Part shown: positions 24,901-38,309 of the stretch, piece after piece | Layout: every line of letters begins with the position of its first letter | Numbering within the stretch: position 1 is the first letter of the stretch | Notes under the pieces: generated by a model | Seen by the model: only the letters and a program-made list of their open reading frames with translations | Database searches by the model: none | What the model was told of the DNA's origin: nothing | Translations under genes and position numbers: made by a program | Source: Apostichopus japonicus | Taxonomy: Eukaryota > Echinodermata > Holothuroidea > Aspidochirotida > Stichopodidae | Reading direction: 5' to 3' | Assembly (NCBI RefSeq): GCF_037975245.1 | Contig: NC_092568.1 | Span: 25,465,501 to 25,529,500 of the forward strand | Length of the DNA: 64,000 nucleotides

Positions 24901-26840
24901 GAACGTGGAAGTAAACACAATAAAGTCTACATCCCTTCACACTCTGAAAAGCTAAATACCTTCTCAAGGGGTTAAAGGTCATTTATGAGCACTTCGAGGA
25001 TACTTAGGGTGTACCTAGGGATTCAAAGAGTTGGAAGGCCATCCCGTGAAAAGGTAAAAATTGTAAAGACATTTGCACCAGGGGTGTTGTTACAATCTTT
25101 TCTCTTTTTTTCAATTTATAGTATGCAGGCTTCAAAGTGGATTGGTTCAGTGTATTCAGATAGCTTGACATGTAGTCTTTGATGAATAGCTACATAGCCC
25201 TAACTGTCGAATTGCAATTAGGTATGTATTATTCACCTGTAGGGAAGTTCATAAGAGCCTTCGTGGAAAAAAGGTGTGTCATAACGTATACTTATCAATG
25301 GAAAACAGTAATAAGTTCCGAAGAAAAGTGTCTAAATAGTGGAAAAGGTCATCGCTTATACAATGGTACAAAAACGCAATGTGGAAACTAACCTTGTTTA
25401 ATACTTATCACCATGGAGACGATTGAATACAACGATTGTCACAAAAATTTACGAAAAGATATAATTTTCAAAGAAATGCAGAAATAAGTTTGTAGTAAGT
25501 GTTCGAAATTTTCGTGGCAATCTAAGCATGTATATACTGCCAAGCAGTGTTGGTGTGCATGGCTATAAGTGCCTTTATATTTACAATATTACGTTTGTAG
25601 CAGTCCAAGGAGATAGAGAGATAGTTCTTGTATACCAGATACCCAAATAGGCAACAGAAACATTATCATAACTGCACAGTTCATGTTATATAACTGGAAT
25701 CAGGGAAATGCTATACTCTGACAGACTGAGATTACCATTTTCCTTCCCCTAACTCTCAATCGATTCTATGCCCATATATAATATAGCTGGAGATCAAAGC
25801 GACCGATTGTTAAATCAAGTTTCTTTCCCGCAGTACGTCTTTGCAAAAGTTTTTACGATGAAGTCCACTTTCACTGGATTTGGTTGTTTGCGAAGACGCC
25901 TCTTATAACGAAGAATCGGGCTTTGATCCAGCTTGACTAATCATGTACCTTGAGTAGCATTCGACACGCTAGCAACATCAAGCAAGATATTGAGTATTTC
26001 ATTGGCATAAAATTGGTGAATAAGTAAAGCGTTACAGATTAGGTGTACATGTGATTTAAAAGCGGATTTAATCATTTAAAGAAGTCACTTGGTTATACCA
26101 CAACATTCCCTTACAAGTCTAACTTCGACCTTCCCCCTCCCCCCTGCACCCCCGCCGAGAACCTAAATTCTATACTACCAGATCAAAATGATAATATTTA
26201 TCGACGGGCGGCTAAAGTTGACTAAAGCACTATAAACATACTGATTCTTCAACACCTAAATCTTAAATTGAAATGTCTGAACCACTGGAGTATCATCAAT
26301 GCAGTTATGAAATTAAATCCAACTATTTTGATATTGCCTGTATTTTGCCTAGCCTGCGGTGCGAAATAAAATTGACTGTGTATATATCATATACGCATAT
26401 CGCTTCCAAGAACGCACGGAGCTTTATAACAGAATTCGGTCAATGAATGCAAAGGCCTATATTCGTACAAAACTGCCCACGATTTGTATATACATCTGTA
26501 CTAGCCTCAGTATTTGTTTTATTAAACAACATACAGTGATCCACCATGATCATATACCATTGGAGTAGTCTTACTCAAGAATGAGATAAGTAATTATTAC
26601 CAAAAGCCTCTCCGCCAATAAATTGCATTAGCCGACCGATATTTAGATACACCCACCCACTGCTGAAAACCAGCTACGGAATCATTTTGGAATGTGAAAA
26701 CCAATGAATGGGCTCAGCCTATCGGTTGCCATGACAACAACACATAAACCCTGGTAGTTTGTTTCCACGTAGTATATAAAGAAGTCAAACAAGTGTCAGG
26801 GACAAATTTCATTGTTTAGTGGGGGAAATACAGTACTACA
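21925..26840. other. No gene recognised
   Basis: Almost 5 kb with short frames only. Homopolymer C at 23466-23482 and G at 24560-24574, and G-rich segments at 22333-22370 and 22681-22710, are the only marked features. The translation around 24540-24970 has faint LINE-like character but no firm motif. Confidence 0.35.
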
Positions 26841-26844
26841 ACAA

Positions 26845-26925
26845 CAAATGCCTATATAGCGCTTTACATAAAAGAGTATCTCAAAGCACTTTACACGGGA
26901 CTAGAACGGTAAAATCAAATATAAG
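26845..26925. repeat. Possible dispersed repeat fragment (TATAGCGCTTTACAT type)
   Basis: The phrase CCTATATAGCGCTTTACAT, then a short spacer, then CTCAAAGCACTTTACAC resembles a dispersed repeat that I recall from several invertebrate genomes. The two GC(G/A)CTTTACA halves form a direct pair. The identification is from memory of the pattern and is weak. Confidence 0.3.
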
Positions 26926-27680
26926 ATACAGAGTATATTAAAAAAGGAATAAAGTAGTCAAAGCAAAGTCAGAAAATAAAGGTTAACTTGGTGTCATCCA
27001 CAGTCACGTGACACTCGTTACCGTACTCAATCAGCATTATAGACACGTGACACTCATTACCTATAACACTGAACTCCACAATTAAGTACCGGGCCGTTAT
27101 TTTCCGCATTATTGTGCACACATAAACAATGTTTGGGGAATGAACTTTGCTACTTTCATCATACATATTATCGGTGCAAATTTGATGTGTAAATCAAAGT
27201 ATAACCTATGTTGCAGCGTGACCGGGAAATTACCTGTAGGCTACCACATTTCTCTCGGCAGCTAATCACGTGGTTTTATTCACACTGCATAACCGCATTT
27301 TGTGTGTGTTCCACATCGCTTCGTGTGCGCCACGGTGAACCCAATGCAATCTTAGGTGTGTGAACGCTATGACACGTACATATGTACCTATATTGTTACC
27401 AAAAACAGTTGTCTTATATACCATCAACAATTAATAACAAGTATAAAGACAACGCCCGCCACGATTTCTATATGCATAATAGTACGCTTTTATTCTAGGA
27501 GCCTATCAGCTACATGCATGTATAGCCTAGCTAGACAAGCCGTTACACAAGTTTATTCATTGTGTTAACGTATGTTTACATGCTGCTACAGTGGTTCGTA
27601 ATATTCCTTCACTATGCAGCTATTACAGTATACATATTGTTATGTTGTTGAACACATGGGGGCGTCGAGAGTGAGGCCTG

Positions 27681-27920
27681 AACTGCATGAGACCAGACTG
27701 CATGAGACCAAACTGCATGATACCAGACTGCATGAGACCAGACTGCACGAGACCAGACTGCACGAGACCAGACTGCACGAGACCAGGCTGCATGAGACCA
27801 GACTGCATGAGACCAGGCTGCATGAGACCAGACTGCAACGGACCAGACTGCATGAGACCAGACTGCATGAGACCAGACTGCATGAGACCAGACTGCATGA
27901 GACCAGACTGCATGAGACCA
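27681..27920. repeat. 15-bp minisatellite, 16 units
   Basis: The unit is close to GACTGCATGAGACCA and runs 240 bases without any length change. Units differ by point substitutions (CACGAG for CATGAG, GGCTG for GACTG, one TGCAACGGACC variant). Because 15 is a multiple of three, frames on both strands stay open and give periodic peptides (HETRL, MRPDC, AVWSH, QSGLM). None has gene-like flanks, so no protein is called. Confidence 0.9.
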
Positions 27921-29021
27921 GTGTACTCGTAAACCTACCATATAACTACGTTTACTTGTACTCATCCTCGTCGATTTGTACTCGTACTCGTGGCAATATG
28001 GAACTCTATAGCACAGACACTAATACAAGATTAACTTACTCATACTAAAGCTTAGAACACTGTACTAACACGGGTACCAAGGGGGGGTATTGAGAAACAC
28101 GAGGCCGCATGTAACAATACATACGGCGTTACCGCTATCTTTTTATTAAGACGAGTTACACTCATCAAAAGCAAGAGATCAGGGGCTTTCCACCAACCAC
28201 GAAACGGTACCAGCGCATATACTATAGCAACGTATTCTTTATTACAATAAAATCATTTTTATTGACTTATTTTCAAAATACATGAAAAAACGGTAAGACA
28301 TGACAAGAAATCACATTATAATGTTTATGATGCCTTTTGTGGACCACCAGCAACAACGAAGATTGGCGAAGGTGGAATGGATTAAAGGAGGGGGGGGGGT
28401 TGTGTATTTTAGGGTTCCGGTTATTATATCTAACATGTAAAAAGAGGTTCATCCTTTTCATGGTCACGATGCCACCGCGATGACTCAGATCTTGAAAAGT
28501 GCATTTAACCCATGCGTCCAAACATCCATCATTCCCTTTCATTTTACTGCACTATATAACGTTTACTTACCACAGTTATGCTATATTGTATTGTTAAACA
28601 TCCTACTCATAATTTGCTGAGGTGTCGTCCAAATCACACCTTACACTTTGGTAAACAATGACTAAATTTTGGTGCGGGTATATACGGTAAGTTACACAAT
28701 AACGAGCGTAATCGCGTTTTCGAGACCAGAAAAGACCACGAGGCAGGTTAGTGTGTTTCGGCTTCAAACGGAAACGTTGGCTGGACTAGATATATTTCAG
28801 TGTTCGCACATCTAGTACGCAGCATTCACAAACACTACTGACTTAAATAATCAAGAAATATTTCACAATTATTTGACAACAAGGACTGGACGAGTCAGAT
28901 TTTTTTTTGAAGATAAGCCGCATCAAGGAATGTAAGACTATCGTATGCTATCGTATGTGGGAAGGGTGGGGAGGAAAAAGGAAATTGTGGAGGCAAAACG
29001 TGTAAAGGTTGGGAGAAAGGA

Positions 29022-29345
29022 GAATGGAGAGAGGGGGGTGTGGCGAGGTAAGACTTTTGAATGACATGATATTAAATTTTGTGTCATCATGAGCACTAAC
29101 TTTGCACTTTGTGTCACTAAAGCACTAAATTGTATTCTTTCACTATATAGTAGAATGGAGGAGAGGGGGACACTTGAATGTCTTGATATTACATGTAATG
29201 TATCACCAGACTGCACTAAATTGTATTCTTTCACTATATATTAGAATGGAGGGGAGGGGGAGGGGGAGGAGAGGGGGAGGGGGAACTCTTGTATGTCTTG
29301 ATATTACATGTAATGTGTCACCAGAGCACTAAATTGACATTCTTC
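29022..29345. repeat. Tandem repeat of about 90-130 bp, three copies
   Basis: Three units begin with GAATGGAG plus a G-rich run (about 29022, 29153 and 29244). Each then reads like CTTGATATTACATGTAATGT, TCACCAG, GCACTAAATTG and TTCTTTCACTATATA. The first copy is the most diverged. In the third copy the G-rich run is expanded to GGGGAGGGGGAGGGGGAGG-like sequence. Confidence 0.8.
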
Positions 29346-31984
29346 CATTATGCATGGCATTTCCCTATACCGTAACTGCTGCATATATTACTAGTCTATA
29401 CTCTCTGTTTATAGTTGCTTTCATAATCCCTGTACAATTGAAAACTTTTGCTGACGTCTATACAACGTGGCGTCCTCTATACATCCTGCCACGTTAACGA
29501 CTTGTAAAGCCCAATGTTTTCATGGAACTTACAATTGAAATTCACCGACATGGTAGATATAAGTGCTGCAATGGCGGGGCCCCACTTAGTATAAACCAGA
29601 TCTATAAATATAACAGCGAGACTGAGATGTCAGGAGTAAGAGAGCACTATAGTATATTGACATGCGCATAGGCTCATCAATCAGCGGACGTAACTCATCT
29701 ACCGAAGACCGAAGATAAGTACTCTCTCCCCCAGATAGACTACATGTCCTTATAGTGATGTTCTGAACTATAACATAACTAATGGCGTAACAATGTTGCA
29801 CTGGTACTCGGTCTGGATCAACTTATAGTACATAGCAAACAATCAAAACATTTTAAATTTCAGCCGTTTTGTATTATAATCCAATGTAAAATTCATTAAA
29901 CTCAATGGGTTACTCTATTCTGTTAACAGTTGTTTTCTTTTCTTAATAGGCCCTATACTATATATAATACACATGTGTGAACTAGATATAAATCTAACGC
30001 AAACTTCTTTTATTTGTTCACGTTTTGGAATTGTCCAACAACAAGAAACTATAACTTTTAATTGACCCAGGCCTATCGTCTCTTCGAATACGTTGATATC
30101 TTACTCAGCGGCCAGACAAAAGCTAAACTCACACCAAATAGCTCAAAGTGTTTATCCTCTTAAAGAGCCCGTTTAGCTATTGATATTTAAGACTGATTGG
30201 CTAACTAAACACACCTACAGTTTCGCCGTCCATGTTGCTTGTTATTTGGGTATTGTCTGGTACGTTACCGTAGTATGTTATACAATTGGTACATATCGAA
30301 ACATGAAAGTTATAAGGCAATTATGTTCGAATTCCGACGTAAATTGGTTAATTTCGACCTGAGTCATTTAATTTCACGAACCGTATACAAACACACTCGA
30401 GGTTTATATATTTTCATTATATCCTATTCTTGTAAAAGAAATACTCAACAGAACTTAAGTATAGGAAGTGTATCTATGTCAGTGAATTATTACCGCTGGG
30501 ACATATTTGTCAAGGTTGATGTTCTCCGTCGAAAGAAAAAACACCAAGGGTCCTTCAAGCTACACGCAGCTGTATACTAGTACGCTGATACTGTACACCA
30601 TTCTGTTGAGCTAGTCACGTGATAAACACTTCAGTCCTACTCAGATGTATACAAGTGGGTACTACAGCCGTTTGATCACTCCGCCTTGGTGAATTATAAA
30701 CCGTTAAATCCAATCTATAAAAGAACAACTGTGTCCCACAAAATTTAATGTAAATGCGCCTACGGTTTATTTATTTACAAACCTTTCACGCCTATTTTCT
30801 TCATGCCAGCAGCGATGTGTGGAATTAGTTTACGATACTATATATATGTCTCCTGGTATATACGCCAGACAGTGTAGTAGCCTACCTACGAGTTGCAATG
30901 ATGTGAGTACAAGTAAAATTGCCTCGGTACGAGTATACGGGCATGAGTACAAGGCTGTTTGAACGAGTACGTGTTATGTTATCGTGCACTTTACGGGGCA
31001 TTTATACTAGATTTCCAAACATGCTGGACCACGAGTAAACCGAGTACAAGCAAGTAGGTCTATGCTAGAATATAGGAGTAGAGTGATGACTCACAACAAG
31101 CCTATACACGTACTATACGGTGACTATCGGCCTCATGGTGTGTAAGCAATGCATGAAGCTTCACGAAAGTCTCACGTAAATGACGTACCGTAAAATATAC
31201 CTAGGGAGTTGTTAACAACTCCCAACTCCCTGATGTACCCTACATGTGGCAGATTAACCCAGGACCGTGTAAGAGGCTGTTATACACCACTGTGTAATTA
31301 CACATTTAGTATATCGTTCCACAGCCAACCACCCCCACCCCACCCCCCTCCCCAACACCTACACACACACTTCTGTCTTGTGTCTCGTTCACATTGCATA
31401 ACATTATTTCATTATTAAATCAAGGAATTACACTTATTTTAATCACGTGAAGACATGCATGTAAGAAACACTGATGGTCCATCTTCATGTAATTAACTAT
31501 ATGTATTGTTATCAGAGACTGCATGTTTATTAGACTGCAGGGTAACCAGCTAAAGAAACCAACACATGAACGGTCTACCAGCATATATACCACGTGTTAT
31601 ATTAGAGTCGGGCTCAGCCCTTATTTCACAATTATCATATAGCGGCAAGAAAAAAAAAAAACTCAAGGATATTCTTTACCAACTTTCCCTCATCATGTAT
31701 GATTCAGTCACGTCAATGGGCAACACCGCTGACCCATTCACAAGTTTGCGATGAGGCTGTAAAACCTCCTGCTTCATAATACATATTCAATACATATATT
31801 TGGAGAAACTCCATCTTTTAAGTTTATTTATACATTATTATATTAGTTTAACAGTTTCGAAAAACTTTCGAAATTTCTTTTCTTCCTCCATAGGCGAATG
31901 CATTAATTGTGAAACAATATCTTATATCACTACTAAGTATATATAGTACACATCCTTGGTAATCATTGCACTCGAATCACTTAA
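29346..31984. other. No gene recognised
   Basis: Only short frames are present. Between about 30890 and 31060 the word GAGTAC recurs (ACGAGTAC, GAGTACAAG). The reverse complement of the same words occurs at 27925-27990, next to the 15-bp minisatellite, so this may be a diverged dispersed repeat. A perfect 20-bp palindrome lies at 31204-31223. Confidence 0.35.
31204..31223. repeat. Perfect 20-bp palindrome
   Basis: GGGAGTTGTTAACAACTCCC is its own reverse complement. It is followed at once by a further AACTCCC. It resembles the hairpins at 13306, 32782 and 37788. Confidence 0.85.
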
Positions 31985-32216
31985 GCCCGGGTCACATCTG
32001 CGCGATTCAACACGCGATTCAACTCGCAACTAAAATCACGCGAATCAGAAAAGTTGCTTCTGAGAAGTTGCGCTGATTAGGACATTGCTCTATTGCAAAT
32101 CAACGGCGCAACTTTGATTGCGCAACAAGTTGATACCCGTGTCTAACTACGCGATTCAACCTTCCATTGTATTGCGAGTTGAATCGCGTGTTGAATCGCG
32201 CAGATGTGACCCGGGC
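31985..32216. mobile_element. Palindromic MITE flanked by TTAA (piggyBac-like)
   Basis: A 232-bp element bounded by TTAA on each side (31981-31984 and 32217-32220). The arms are long inverted repeats of about 48 bp: GCCCGGGTCACATCTGCGCG at the left and its exact reverse complement at the right. They continue as repeats of CGCGATTCAAC. A TTAA target duplication is the hallmark of piggyBac transposases. There is no coding capacity, so movement would have depended on a full-length relative elsewhere. The arms match almost perfectly, suggesting a fairly young copy. Confidence 0.8.
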
Positions 32217-32220
32217 TTAA

Positions 32221-35200
32221 GTCACAACTATAACCAATGTTGTTGAATAAATATGTCAAAGTTAACACCCGAGATGAACGAACCACCATAAAACGACATA
32301 TCTTGCAATATCAGTTTGATAAACGTTCAAGTTCAAGACAAAACCCAAAAGTAGGCCTATAGCTGTATACTTATCAAAAACGTAACGTGGAAATCAACAC
32401 GGACTGTTGCGTAACAACCGCAAGATAATTTTAGAAATATACACTGTCCGATAAAACCTTCACAGGGTTCTATAAATTAATTAATTAAAACGGCTAATAA
32501 GAACAATAAACCTAACATAATCTGTTATTTTTGGCTATATTTCACTGGCACGTGACTTCAGCTGTAATGGGCCCTACAACTTTGAGCATAGACTATAGGA
32601 ATCATACACATATACAGGCCAGACACGCCTCCCTATCTGTAATATACCAACTTTCAAACTAAACACTAAACAGAAACTTGGAGACCATTAATACTGCTCA
32701 GAGGTATGAAAATATTAAATTTGTTATTCATTAAGGATAAAATAAACCAACGAAATGTTCACGATACGTTTGGGTAGATCAGATCATGGAGCTATAGCTC
32801 CATGATCAGATTGATGACGTTTCAACTTATTGTTGAGATGGATGCATGTTTATATATTACCTTTAACGACGACAGGTCTTCCCCGGACTGACAACACCAG
32901 ACGATGTACGCCTCATATGTCTGTGTTACTTTGGCAGGCTACTATACCTCTGCCGGTATTTTTCTTGGTTTTTTGTTTCTTAAATCCTATCAAAGTTGGT
33001 GCGTGGCTTTCTCTAATTGGAATTAGAAGTCGCGAATCAAGAGCTCACTATAACTTATGATAAACAATATGGACGACTGTCATGTATAGTTATTTCTATA
33101 TATATATATTATTTCTATACATATATATACACCCTTAAATGTGACTTGTTGCCTATACACAACCAAACAGTTGCTGGTATAACTGACTAGTGTACAGTAG
33201 CTTAAAGATTATATAGATACCTTTATTTATGCTGGCAACAGATATACACTGCAATATATATCATTGTACGTCTACAAACTAAATGCGACTGAAGTTAAAC
33301 TCATGGAAACAAAAAGTTAAAGGTCCTCCGGGTTTCACAGAAATTGTTACAGGCCTATACTAAAGAATGACTTAAGACAGACGTTTTTGTCAATATGTCA
33401 TCGTAAAAACCAAAGTAGGTGATATAAAGTTACGTAATGCCATAGCTGCTCCGGTTGTGAAGATAGTTTAATAAATGTTGGAAATGCTCCTTTAAAGTGA
33501 TAAGTGTCGTCTTCTTATAGTCAATAGCTAATAGTTAATGTTAATCTATTGTTTCATTAGTTCTAATAATTCAACCACAACGATTTTTTTCAACACAAAC
33601 AAACAACAGAAAATGTAATACCCAAGCAACACTTACAACATCATTTGTCCCTTGACAAATATGTAAAATGCATTGTAAACATGTTATTTAATTTTCATAC
33701 AAGTTTGTTTTCCTGCATATCGAGGTGTTGCTTCCAATGAACTGACCTAAAGGTCTGTGTGTTAGTCTACGTCATATCATGCTTCTTTTATTATTAAAGG
33801 GTCATATCTCGAAACACATACAAGTGATAAAGAAGATAACATGGACCGATCTGTACAATATCAAAGTTACTAAATTCCTGTCTCATTCATCATTTTAAGT
33901 CTCATACGTCGTAAGAGAGGCCTTCGTTTCTGAGTGTTTTCTGTTGACATATTTCGTGCCAGAAATGCATCATGTGACATGATCACGCTGATACGCTACA
34001 GTATAAGGCAGTCCGCCGATCTATTTCAGACTGTGACACAACCTACGTAACATCTTAGCCCGAATTTGGGACTGAACAAAAACATAAGACCAACACACAT
34101 TTCCTGCACTTTCCTTTACGAACCAAGGATTAACCATTTAACAATTTCAATTTCTTCGACTAATATTACCAAAGGAGTCGATCACGGGTAAATTAATTCG
34201 ATTGTTTCTATGATAAACGACAATCGATGATGTAGCCTTGTAAGTATGTTCAGGCTTCACTGGTAGTACCATTTGCTGGTACCATATATTGCCGTACAAA
34301 CAAAGAAATGGGAGCGGTTCAGAAGGTCTATATTTTGCTTGACGTCATTACTCCCTCATCTTCTATTTCTATGATGAAAACTGTGGTTTGTCATATCTAT
34401 AGAGGTGTAACAATAGGGAGGGGGAGGGGGGCGCTCAGGCGGTTCCTTGGGCCGCCAGTGAGCCAACAGATAACAAATGCCAGCCAGGCTTTTACAAAAA
34501 TGATTGAATGAGTACCAATATGCCTACATCTTAGTTCGTTCTTTATTTGTCACTAACAACTGTTTTTTTCTCGTTGACAAATATATACTGCCCAGTTCGA
34601 CACCATATCTATGTTGCCTTTTCACATAATATTGCATTCACAACATTGGGGCAAGTGCTGCTTAGATGAAGTAAGTGTAAAGGGGCCCAGCATTCACTTT
34701 TAAACCGGTCCGCTGAAACCCTGACCTGTACAAGCGGGCCTATATAATGCCAGGTTAGAACAAGACGTTTTGCGTATAGACAATTCTTTAGGCTATAGAC
34801 TATAATGATATGATATACCGTGATCATGGATACTTTTTATTTGATGTAACTGTTCTAAATGACGACTGATTCGCTACTTCTGTAGGGGTATACGGGTGCT
34901 AGACTTCAACAGTTTAGGTGTCACCCAAATCCTAGAACACTCGATATCAATATTACTACATCGACAAATAACCTCTTATAGCCATATAGCCTCATATCAA
35001 AAAGCATTCTAATTTCATACTTTAAACGGGCATGAGAGACATGATTGGATAATAATCGAAACACATCGTGTGTGGGTGTAAGTTAAAAAAAAAATAATAT
35101 TGTTTTCTCTATGGGGGCAATGACGACAAGATTTAAATGACAAAGACCTTAGCCATGCATTGTACATATAACAATTGCTAAAATTACCTCAAAATGCATG

Positions 35201-37787
35201 ATTGATCAAATTGTAAGATTTCTATGCTAGCACTGACTAGTACATGTATTGTAAACTAACAGGATGTGCGTGCCCTTGGAGCGACCTATAGTAGTACATC
35301 TGTTATTGGATAAACCCTATAGAACAGAAAGACAGAGATAACTCGGCCTAATGTCCAAAAAAATATTTAAAAATATCCAATAAGTGTTCTTTAATCGCAA
35401 TTTCTTTGCATTTGTCACGGTTACCTGTCAAATGATTGCGGGATATCTATATATACACAATGCTTAGCATTTATGAATCCGTTAACAACGATGATGATGA
35501 TGTGGACTGCCACGGGTCGTTTTGAAATCGCAATAAAACGCACTTTATACCCTCAAACCTGCTATAGATTACTCTGCCGAATAAATATTGATTTTGACAC
35601 GAATTGTTTTGTTATCGAATATCTCCTTGTTTAAAATAATAAACTGCTTAAAAGTTGCCTGTAAATGATGGCGTGTCAAAATTGATACTGCCACTGATCA
35701 TCCATATACGCAGTATAGGAAAGAAATCACTGAAGCAAAGTGGTGGCTATTCACATCGAATAAGATTGTTGTCACTCATTGTATAGTTGAGGCTAATTGC
35801 AATCGTTAGACTATATGGTAATTCTAACGTATAGGTCATCCACAGGGCAACCAGTCATAGCAACGGAACAAACATACCATGTACATTTCCAAAGTCTTTA
35901 TTTATGAGATAACATGTATAATCTACTGCAGACGCATATAATAGCATTTAAGTTACATACATAAACAAACAAGCCAACAGGCTACCGTATGTTAACAAAC
36001 TTTGGTTGCTAGGGAAACGACATGTACAAAGAACGCCAATATGTTCGCATAATTATGCACATAAAGTCTCGATTTAGTGGATTTTGAGCTATACTAAAAA
36101 GAGAGATCATGGTGGAATATATGGAATTAATTTGTAAATTATTATTAATTCATTCAGTAATTCATGTTCTTGTTTTTAATGCTTGTGAATGGGTTATTTT
36201 ATGAGCTTTCATCTTGCATGCGTTCACCAAGAAGTATACCAGTACTTTTTGCAAATATGTTTCTATTAACTAATAAGTAAATTCACCATGAAGAAATTCA
36301 AGTTAATGTAAACCTATTCTCTCAGAACTCACAGAAATGAAAACAAACGTGGCTGTTGCCATTTATCGAAGCAAAAACGTTGTAACAGCATTCTCAAAAT
36401 AATATTCCACTCGATCAAACTACGACACCGTGGCCTAAAGATCATGCAAGTCGGAATTTTAATGAGCGATCGAGTGATTAACGAATTTGATTCAGTTTAC
36501 AACATTTTGTCGCCCAGACACACTTTTCCATATCAGACTCGGTATCACAGGCAAAACGGAAACATAGGAAAGTTTTTGCAGAATGTTCAGCTTTTCACTA
36601 TTTGGAATGGAATTTTGGCAATAATCAACCTATTCAAAACATACTAGTATTAAATCGCCTATAATTATTCAATATCAAAACAAAAGTATGAAATAAGAAA
36701 TAGTTATTTGTTGTTATTTATTAACGCAGCTAATCGGATATCCTTGACCTCTTGACGTCATAGGCAGTAAAGGTTACTCCTAAGGTCAAGAATATACCGG
36801 AGCACCAAACGGAGGAGGAGGAGGAGGAGAGAAGGAATGCAAGAGGAATGTGGAAAGATAACAACAAGAGAATGAGGTCGGACCATCCATTCCATCCCAT
36901 CGATACAGTGGAGGGTCGTATGGGGTATGTAATGTACAACTCTGTAAAAACAAACTGCGTATACGTACATCTGCAGTATGATAATATCGCAAGATGGTGT
37001 ATATAGTCTATATTACGACGACCGGGGCTATGGAACGCCATCCGTTGTATTGTTATAATTATGTTGATGAAGTACCATTTAGCGTTTAACAGTAGGTGGT
37101 ATAGTATAGGGTATGTTTATATTATACAAACTTATTTGGTTTTAATCGCCAGCTGTTTCATGCACTATTTCTTTGGTACAATACAATATACACACATGCA
37201 GTGATATGTTATACTGAAGAGGGAGATCAAGTAGAGATATGACGGATGAAAATGAAATATGAAAGTATTACCCTGTGTAGGTTACTTCTTATAAGGCTCT
37301 CAGACTAGAAAGCTTATGATTTACATATATAGCTCAAATCTTAGTTACTATGCTTACTACATAAGCCTAGCATCAGAGCACGGGCAAACGTAGGATATAT
37401 CAGTCGATCAAAGGACAAACGATATTTGTCACAACAGTTAAATTGCCGTTGTTCGAGGCTAACTACCGGCGACTTTGAGTCGAAACAATACAATCATGAT
37501 TTATTAAGCTTGCCCTTCTCAATTGTGAAATATCGCACTCGACAAATTGATAAGGTTACTTAGTACAGTCCATGGTCACGTGCTCTGTTCGACCCACGGC
37601 GAGGTACCGGGCAGATGAAAGTCAAGGTTCATACACGAATTAAATGTGTAATTTATGAAAATAATAGAATAAACAAAATACAACACAGTAAAGATAAAAA
37701 ACAAAATCAGAGCGGCCTCCAGCTTAATTAATGCAATAGCTAACAAAATACACGTTTTCAGCGTCTGCTGAGGAATACTAACGTATA
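32221..37787. other. No gene recognised
   Basis: More than 5 kb without a credible exon. It contains the palindrome at 32782-32807, short AT tracts at 33100-33130, a GGA run at 36811-36830 and a GAT run near 35490. Nothing more was recognised. Confidence 0.35.
32782..32807. repeat. Perfect 26-bp palindrome
   Basis: The arms GATCATGGAGCTA and TAGCTCCATGATC are exact reverse complements with no spacer. It could extrude as a hairpin. No function is known to me. Confidence 0.85.
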
Positions 37788-37814
37788 GCAGGGAGCTGCT
37801 ATGCAGCTCCCTGC
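37788..37814. repeat. 12-bp inverted repeat with 3-base loop
   Basis: The left arm is GCAGGGAGCTGC (37788-37799), the loop is TAT, and the right arm is GCAGCTCCCTGC (37803-37814), an exact complement. It shares the GGGAG...CTCCC form with the palindromes at 13306 and 31204. Confidence 0.85.
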
Positions 37815-38173
37815 AATATTGTTATGTCAATCACCATACCTTTCTATCACCGTAACCACCTGGTACCCTGACCGATCAGTTGAGAGATGTGACATGTTTT
37901 CCTTAACAATACGCGCTACCACCCAATCCACACCGCCCCCAACCTCCCTAACCCACTCCAACAATAACACTTGTGCAATGCATGAATGAGTCTTACCCCC
38001 TAACCCTCGGGATCCACTGACATTGTCTGAATGACCGATTTGAATCCAGAATTAGTATATTACACCACACCATATATATCACAGTGTGTTCACCCGATAC
38101 ACACAGAGAACACAGTATCTACAATAAATCCTAAATCTTAAAACCACAGTAAAAACTGTATTGCGCTATAAAT

Positions 38174-38309
38174 CGGTAGCATGTGCTATAAGGATTACAT
38201 TAAGTATACTGAGGATATGTGTACTTCCAACAAATCCAGTTTGATGCATTTTTTGGTGGATTACACGTATCCTCAGTTCTTACTGAAAATCTAATAGCAC
38301 ATGCTACCG
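38174..38309. repeat. 136-bp imperfect hairpin
   Basis: CGGTAGCATGTGCTAT at the left end is matched exactly by its reverse complement at the right end. A second internal pairing, ACTGAGGATANGTGTA, continues the stem, giving arms of about 55 bases with bulges and a loop of about 25-30 bases around TTTGATGCATTTTTTGG. It could be a very short MITE or a structured RNA locus. The size exceeds most animal miRNA precursors. No target duplication was found. Confidence 0.65.

Noticed and set aside
24540-24970. LINE reverse transcriptase with a YADD-like LADDG
   Set aside because: Only a few residues match and a poly-G run follows. No ordered blocks were found.
27681-27920. CRISPR array
   Set aside because: Units are contiguous with no unique spacers, and the window is eukaryotic.
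27612-28048. Four long repeat-peptide frames as genes
   Set aside because: They arise from the 15-bp unit being a multiple of three. There is no splice, promoter or non-repeat coding support.
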